A stretch of 64,000 nucleotides of DNA from Epinephelus fuscoguttatus (Eukaryota; Chordata; Actinopteri; Perciformes; Serranidae). Of the stretch, positions 57,501 through 64,000 are shown piece by piece. The stretch is from contig NC_064769.1 in the NCBI RefSeq assembly GCF_011397635.1, positions 20,229,207-20,293,206 on the forward strand. The letters are read 5' to 3'. Within the stretch, counting starts at the first letter, position 1; each line of letters begins with the position of its first letter. The translations under genes were made by a program, and so were the position numbers. Under the pieces are notes generated by a model. It did no database searches and had not been told where the DNA came from. It saw only the letters and a list, made by a program, of their open reading frames with translations.

Positions 57501-60500
57501 TTTATTTACCATCCTGTATGTGTCTTCATTTTCTCCTCGCCTTCATCTCTCTTTTCCTGTATGCCAGCTGGCCGAAATTATGTCTGAATAGAGTTTGAAA
57601 AACATCAGGCAAGTGGGGCAAAAAGGGAGTTATTATGGGTCCTTGATAAGTCATGGAAACGTTTAAAAGTCTGTAAAAATGTGTGGGAACCCTGATGTTA
57701 ACATATTCACCACTACAGTTGATTATGTATTTTTCACTGATATTTAAGATGGAACAGAGTTTCAGTGTCTTTGCTGTACTGCATAAAGTACAAATGATGA
57801 CTTTATTAGGGATACAGAGAACGGTCCATAGCATACCACAAAAAAAAAACATTAGTCTATGTACAAAAATACTATATATATCTATGAAAAGACAAGAAAT
57901 ACCCAACACTACATTATATAAGTTCTTAAAAATGGACAAAATTCAATAAACTGCACCTACAAACAAGCTGGAGAGCCAGTCTAGATGAAAACCTGACTGA
58001 GCTCAGCTCAGGTTTGGACAAGGCCTGAATGATATGGTACTATTCTCTGAGACAGAGAGCCTGCACATATATCGATAAATAAGATTTCACATTATAGCAG
58101 GGCAAGTAGGCACACCAACATTTACAAACATGCGGCTGGCTCTACACCACCATGGAAGTTTAAGAAGTAGTCTCATGCCATCTTTATAGGCCACATTAAG
58201 TCTTTGCGTATTGCTCTTGCTACAGGAGCGCCACAGGGCAGTATGCAGCAGGGTGCAAAATGCTCTAAAAAGAGCGATCTTCACATTAACTGAATACATG
58301 CTGAATTTGTGAGCAAGCATATTAGCTGGCACATACAACTTGTGACACTGTCTGTGGATGTCTTTATCATCAGTTAATCACTGACAATATAATGGCTGAG
58401 ATATTTAATCTCATTACACACTTTGAGAGCAACACCAGATAAAAAGAATTCAGGAAATACTAATTTTCTTCAATAGCTTTTGTAGGCCGGCACTATATGG
58501 GCAGAAGATTACCAAGTCGTCTGCTAACAGAAGATGATTATCAATTGCTCAGACTACTAAAAATGTATTGACAACCGTTTAAATTATTGGTTATCATTTT
58601 ATGTAAATTATCAAACAGAAATTGCCAGATATGTGTAGGTTGCAGTTTCATCAGAAGGGCTTTTCTCATATTATTAATAATTCATTTTGTCTGTTGCCCT
58701 GTCAAATAATTGGAGTGTATGATCACTATCCGAACTTCTCCAATCAAACAATACTTGCGTTTGATCGTTTTTGTATACAGATCTAGAGAAAAAGTCTATT
58801 TGTATGGTTTTGCTTGCAGCAAATCACAGCCGGTGTTCTTAGATATATTTATGTGACATGTGATTGGCGCTCCACTGCAACAGGTACAACTGAGTCTGGG
58901 GTGTGGTGAAGTCAAGCGCAGTGTCTTGGCACACTGTAAAGACACTGCGCTTGTCTGGGGTGTGGTGAAGTCAAGCGCAGTGTCTTTACAGTGTGCCAAG
59001 ATGCCACCAAAACATTCAAAATGGCATCTGCTGGCATTTTACACAGCTGAATGCTTCCATTCACATAATGGGCATCAAATGAAGAAGAAGAAGAAAAAAG
59101 GAACCAAATGAAGCACTGTTTTGGTATCAGTATCACTTTAAGGGTACTGGTTTTGTAATTTTTTTAAATGATACCTAGCCCTAAAGATGACACGTTGTGC
59201 TCTATCTTCCACCTTCAGTGTCTGAGATTTTACAAAGTAAACCATTAATTCAGTGATCACAAAAGTAGGTACAACATAATTTATGTAGCCCATTTCAAAG
59301 ACATAACATTGGCTTTATTTACTAGTACAACATCCAGAAGTGTGTACTGTAAGCATGCTCAGGAAATCACTACAGCAGATAAATAAATGATTAATGTCCT
59401 CTGGTGGTGAACCACGTTCACCATACCATTTTGTTTGAGGTTATTTACAGATGAATCCCTCTTCCTGTTCTGCTCAGTAGTCGAGCAGACTTGCAGTGGA
59501 GCTTTGCTTTTCACACCTTTATACACTGAAAACACTTTGGCATGTCACAGTATTAAATGCACAGGCAGTTGCTCACTAAATGATTAAATGATTGATGGCA
59601 GAGTTCCATTTAGCTGCTTCATTTTCAGGGTCCTAATATTGTACATGCTGCCTCACTGCTATGACTTACATTATGACAAAGTCAAAATGTCTGCAGCCTG
59701 TGGAAACTGCCAATTATGGTGAACACATGGTGGGTTATCACTGATGTCAGTAGGAGTGTAGTATAGTAGTTTAGTGCTAATTAGGAAACGTGGGCATGTT
59801 AGCATTTAGCTCTAAGCACCACTCTGCCTACAGCTTCCAGGCCCCCAGGAATGTCACTCAGCCCTGCCTCCAATTGTTCCCAGTGGCCACTTGCAGTATT
59901 GCAGCAAAAAATCCCTGGTGGGCCAGAAAGCATTTTCCCACAACACTGTAAAACTGTGGACAGGACATCTCAGACTGCAGACTGTCAATTATGACTTTCT
60001 ATTATGAATTTTTGACTTTCTTCAAGCTGAGCGCCACTACAATGTAAAGTTTTTGAGCCAAGCTGGAACCTGCATTTTGAACCAACGAGCGTAACACTAT
60101 TAGGCGCCATCTCGGCATCTGGTATCTAGGTATTATGACAGATCTATGACAGCTTCAAAGAGCTGCTAGATGGCTTTTGACCAGGGATACTCAACTTGCT
60201 TTGCTCTGGGGGCCGCCTCTGCAAAATGACAGGACTCTAGCAGCCAGTCGCAGCAGCTCCACACAGGTCAGGTGTACGTAGGGACGTTTCTAGGATTTGA
60301 GGACATTCAGGGATGAACCCATGCCTCTGTTCGAGTGTCCTGGGGTTCCTCCATGGCACTTTTTTTTTTTAGGTTTTTTGATGCTTTTTATAGACTTTGG
60401 CGCCTTAAATACATCAAAAGTACAAAAAAATCCCACTGTGAATCAATTCATTTTCATCATGAATTAGACAATGTTCTGGGACCAACCAGCAACCTATCAC

Positions 60501-62922
60501 AAGGCAGATCTGGCCCTCTGACTTTAAGTTGAGTATGACTGCTGGTTTGTCCTGTATTTTTTAATATGATGTTTTCAAATCCCTCCAGCTAAAGAAGAGC
60601 ATAAAGCCACCTGAGATCCCCTCCAAACATGTTAGAAACTGGGTTCCCAAAGTCCTGGAGCAGAGGAGACATGGTCTGGAGCTCTACCTGCAGGTACTTC
60701 GACACACTGCCACTCCACCTACTGTTTGCTGAAAATAAAGAACAAAAAGTTCCTTTATGCAGATGAAGTCAGAATCATGAATGCAGCTTTTCTTTTACCA
60801 AATCCAGATTGTGTCTAGCGCAGAGTAAACACACAGAGATACGGTACAGATGTAGGGAGATTAAACAAAGCCAGAATATCACCAGAGAGTTCATGCAGGT
60901 CACTCCAGTTGTGTACCGCCGCCGCTTCATGTGCACATTGCAATTTGCTTTTGTTTTGTCTGTTTTGCCAGACTATAATTATGGAAAATGGAGTTCTCCC
61001 AAAGATATTCCTGGATTTCCTGAATATCCGCCATTTTCCTTCAGTGCCAAAAACAGAAAGCTGTGGGTGAGTTGAATCTATGAAATGAAAGACCAGGTTT
61101 GTGGCAGTTTTTAAAAAATCTGTGTGAGAGGATGCTGCCAGGCCTGTGGACAAGTATGTGGCTTAACTTTCATTCTTTTTCTTTAAGGTCATTTGATACA
61201 GAATCAGAGGAATCAAGGTGAGTCTACCACATAAAATGCTTCAGTAAATACCCCACTTGTGAATATTGAAGCTTTTACATGTCATACATACAAAAGACAG
61301 TTGCTAACAAGTGGCTAAATGAGACTACAAAGGTTGTCCGCAGGCCCACCCACAGAGATCCAAAAGGTCCAATAAATGGGTCGGTCCTTTAGATCAGTGG
61401 TTTTCAAACTTTTTGTGCCCAAGACACACCAGAGGGAAGCCAAAATCTTAGGCAGACCTATATTTATATCTGTGCACAATAGCTTCTACAACATGTTTTA
61501 TAACTCTTGTTACGACTTAAGACAATGAAAATAAGAAAAAATAAGCTTTCATGATACTGTCTACTGACAGTTTTTTTTCTTTTCATGGTAGGTCGTCTTC
61601 ACTGGTGCTTTGTTGTAATTTGCTCCGTACAATAAAGCGATCCATTGTCCCACTCACAGCTTTCTCCTCTTAATTGTTATCATCCCTCACACTGGCTGCC
61701 AATCAGGGCTTTGAATGTGTCATACTCTACAATTCCTATGCGTAAACGGCGACTGCTACTACTCCGCCTTTACAGCCTTGTTGTGTTTCTACTTGCGCTC
61801 TTGCAAACTATTCTGACTCAAACTGTCCAACTCATAGATTTATTAGTTTATAGTATTTTCCAGTTGTAGTTAAGTTGGAAGTTTAGTGGTGGAGATGCTG
61901 AAGTCCTGCAACTACAGAGTCATTTGTTTATAGCTTAATGTTAGCTTATTACTTCTGGCAATTGCATTAATGCTACAAAAATCACTGAAGCGGTGTTAAT
62001 TTGTGAAGATTATCTCACTAAACAAAACTCATATCATAAACTTTTGTTTGCCTCTGATCTTATTTTCTGCAATAATCCAAAATCCAATGGAAAAACCCCA
62101 CTGGATTTTGGAGAAAGCAACCAGGGCGACATTAACTTCCAGGTTCGCCCACAAAATAATATTATCGCTCCACCACTTTATACTGCTTTTATGAGTCACG
62201 TTTAATTCAGGCTAGTGTGCGAGAACTTTGTCATTGACACAGATGATAATGGGTTGCCAGATCTGGTAGAATTTGTCTTCACACCCTCTCAATAAGAATT
62301 TAATTCTTTACCAGATGCAGGTACTGCGTTACATCTTTCATAAGAGCAGAGAAGGTTGGAGCTTGTTCGCTTCCAGTTTAGTAGTGTCAGTCTCTGTGCT
62401 AGAAGGGTTACAGATGTTTTATGTTATATTGAAAGGTGGCTAGCACAAGATCAGATCATTTGACTCCAGAGGATTTTAGAGTTTTGCACCATTTTAACTG
62501 GTGAAAACTTTGTTAGTCACTATTTGCTCTGCACTTGAACTTTACTCGGCATGTCAGTGACACCACCTACATTTCTTCATCCTGTTGATTCATATGCAGC
62601 ATGTAACCGCCCACAGACCCTCTGACTTCTCCTTTTTGGGCTTTTCTTAGTAAACTTTCACATCAGCCGGTCTTGCTGTTTCTGAGAGACCCCTACCTGC
62701 TGCCGTCTGCTCACGGTGAGTTCAGGCTGCCTATGCCTAATATCATCTTACCCCTGTGCTTAATCATTCCAGATATTAATTATTTATGGTAAATAAACTA
62801 TAAAACTATTGTACCCTCTTCTTGCTCATCTTACCTTTTCTTACCTTTCAGATTCATTCTCAAACGTTGTGATCGAAGGTGTGGTACATGGAGTTTTCTA
62901 CCCAGATCTTCAACCAAGGTAG
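54501..62922 (+). CDS. snx24: Sorting nexin 24 (PX-domain protein)
   Basis: A small, almost PX-only sorting nexin expected to bind phosphoinositides on endosomal membranes. Seven coding exons: 54501-54572, 57074-57157, 60589-60693, 60972-61066, 61188-61217, 62651-62715 and 62852-62922. Phases join to 173 residues (human SNX24 has 169). The PX core is clear: GYTVFRIDVLMNGRQHSVEK, RYSEFHALHKM (the Arg-Tyr-Ser phosphoinositide motif), PPEIPSKHVRNWVPKVLEQR and LDFLNIRHFPSVP. The tail SFDTESEES, LSHQPVLLFLRDPYLLP and VIEGVVHGVFYPDLQPR is characteristic of SNX24. The N-terminus MHHPVRVSIPSFRSE is about four residues longer than human and the start is chosen as the first ATG. Human LOX and SNX24 are also linked (5q23). 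Confidence 0.95.
54573..57073 (+). other. snx24 intron 1
   Basis: A 2.5-kb intron. About 56100-56290 contains a fragment related to Tc1-type fish elements (CAGTTTGGAGAAGGTCCTGT then TTCAACATGACAGTGCCCC). Around 55840-55920 is a short repeat fragment. No exon is seen. Confidence 0.5.
57271..57694. mobile_element. Non-autonomous hAT-like element in snx24 intron 2
   Basis: Ends CAGGGTTCCCACAGTC and GTGTGGGAACCCTG are inverted repeats. Inside are teleost-typical AAACCTGGAAAAGCCATGGA and AAGTCATGGAAACG stretches. The target-site duplication is unclear. Confidence 0.65.
58894..59001. repeat. Compound direct and inverted repeat in snx24 intron 2
   Basis: A 34-base segment beginning GTCTGGGGTGTGGTGAAGTC occurs at 58894-58927 and again at 58953-58986. 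Overlapping it, 58924-58953 and 58972-59001 are perfect 30-base reverse complements with an 18-base spacer. Confidence 0.9.
60182..60541. mobile_element. Non-autonomous hAT-like element in snx24 intron 2
   Basis: Left CAGGGATACTCAACTTGC and right AAGTTGAGTATGACTG are near-perfect inverted repeats, with the subterminal CTGGGGGCCGC typical of fish hAT elements. It ends 47 bases before coding exon 3. Confidence 0.65.
61218..62650 (+). other. snx24 intron 5
   Basis: A 1.4-kb intron. CAGTGGTTTTCAAACTTTTT at 61395 is an hAT-like left end; its right end was not identified. No exon is recognised elsewhere in the intron. Confidence 0.5.
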
Positions 62923-64000
62923 AGCTGCTGACACGGATCTGAGGGCACGTCATTGCAAAAAGATGCTCCGTGTTTTCACACCATTTTTCGGTGTGCGTCA
63001 GGAGGGACATGACATGTTTAGATACGCTGAGCCTCATTTACATTCTCCAAAGCATAAAACAAAAATCCATACATTTCTTTTCTTCTTTCAATAAATCACT
63101 GGTATTTCTTTTAAAACCCTTACACCCACTAACGTCTGCACCATCACTATCGGTTGTTTTTTTTAAATAATCAAAACTGATTTCAGTGGATTTGAATCCT
63201 AACAAAATAGTTTTAGGAAGCAACTTCTGTCAGCTATAAAATATAACTATATGTGACACAGTTTGGCAGGTTAACATAGATGTTTTTTAGGCATTAGAAT
63301 CAAAATAATGAATGACTATAAAGATTTTTTTCAGATTACAGCAAATAACTGCAGAGAAAGCAGGATCCACTGGAAGTAGAGATAAGAGGCAGATCAAAGT
63401 AGGGGAAGTGCTCTTTTTTGAGGGCTTTTACTAAGTAAATACCAGAAGTTGAAACCCTGGGGAACCAGAGAGGAAATGCTGATGCCAGCTGGACTGAAGG
63501 TTAATTTACCAGACACAGAGGAGGCCTGTAAAGGACAAAGCACAGGGCTGGAGTGTGGAGCTGGAGCCTGGCCTGCACACAGGGAGGTGCCACTCCCTTT
63601 GTAGCACCAGCGCTGTGGTTTTTGAATTTGCTCTGAGCTGCCAAATGGAGCCGTGCGAGGGAGTGCAGTGGGTCAGCGTGGAGCAATTTCGAGTGTGTTT
63701 GTGCATTCTCGGGGAGCTGACGGCTATGTGCCACATGTAAGGGTGGAAATGATTTGAGTTGTGATGTGGATCTTTTACTGAGCATCAGATGTTCGAGAAG
63801 GAGTGCTGCAGTGTTTGCTACTGAGCTCTGTGGGGCTTCTGGAGGAGCCGTTTGGTTAGGTGTTGAGCTTCAGGTTTTGGGCACGAAGCCATTTTGAAAT
63901 GTAACCATGACAGACAGAAATATGTGGCACAACCTGTGAGTTAGGAATGACATGTTAAAGGAATACTTCACCCCCCCAAATGATCGCTTGTATATCAGTT
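62923..64000. other. snx24 3'UTR and downstream flank
   Basis: No further gene is recognised. GGAATACTTCACCCCCCCAA at 63960 to the window edge resembles the start of the repeat at 42964 (GGAATACTTCACCTGCAAAA), so a repeat is probably cut by the window end. Confidence 0.45.

Noticed and set aside
1-64000. CRISPR array, bacterial operon, rRNA or phage-type system
   Set aside because: No spaced direct-repeat array, no Shine-Dalgarno-led gene chains and no rRNA sequence were seen; all genes are spliced vertebrate genes.

Overview
This window is nuclear DNA of a ray-finned fish, probably a spiny-rayed (percomorph) teleost. The evidence is spliced vertebrate genes with compact introns, teleost-type tRNA-derived SINEs, many short non-autonomous DNA transposons, a Tc1 element and a Penelope-like retroelement remnant. 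Five protein-coding genes can be rebuilt exon by exon with consistent reading phases: mat2a (+, 644-6856), an sftpb-like saposin-domain gene (-, 18550-10880), a haem peroxidase of the MPO/EPX family (+, 29634-36822), lox (+, 45870-52858) and snx24 (+, 54501-62922).

Layout. 1-9300: mat2a and its long 3'UTR, which carries three perfect UACAGAGAA hairpins of the METTL16 type. 10260-18640: sftpb-like gene on the minus strand; its large introns hold a rearranged Tc1 element, hAT-like elements and a possible tiny plus-strand gene (about 14090-16150). 18640-29440: gene-poor DNA with a decayed duplicate of sftpb exon 3 (20414-20990), SINEs, a GC-rich terminal-inverted-repeat element and a Penelope-like fossil. 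29450-37290: peroxidase gene. 37290-45860: gene-poor DNA with nested miniature transposons. 45870-53220: lox. 54500-62922: snx24, with large repeat-bearing introns. 62923-64000: 3'UTR or flanking DNA.

The standout is the peroxidase. Its frame does not end after the haem peroxidase domain. It runs through a 15-nt micro-exon, an exon of Gly-X-Y repeats and a last exon encoding a complete C1q domain. All 15 coding exons are phase-compatible and give a 908-residue secreted peroxidase-collagen-C1q protein. This suggests an enzyme that trimerises and may be targeted by a C1q head, as in complement and adiponectin-type proteins. I cannot say from sequence alone whether it has been described before.

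mat2a next to sftpb matches the human 2p11.2 neighbourhood and lox near snx24 matches human 5q23, so the window joins two ancestral blocks with a peroxidase between them. Apart from these linkages the genes have no evident shared pathway: methyl-donor synthesis, a lipid-binding saposin-like protein, a granulocyte-type peroxidase, extracellular-matrix cross-linking, and endosomal phosphoinositide binding.
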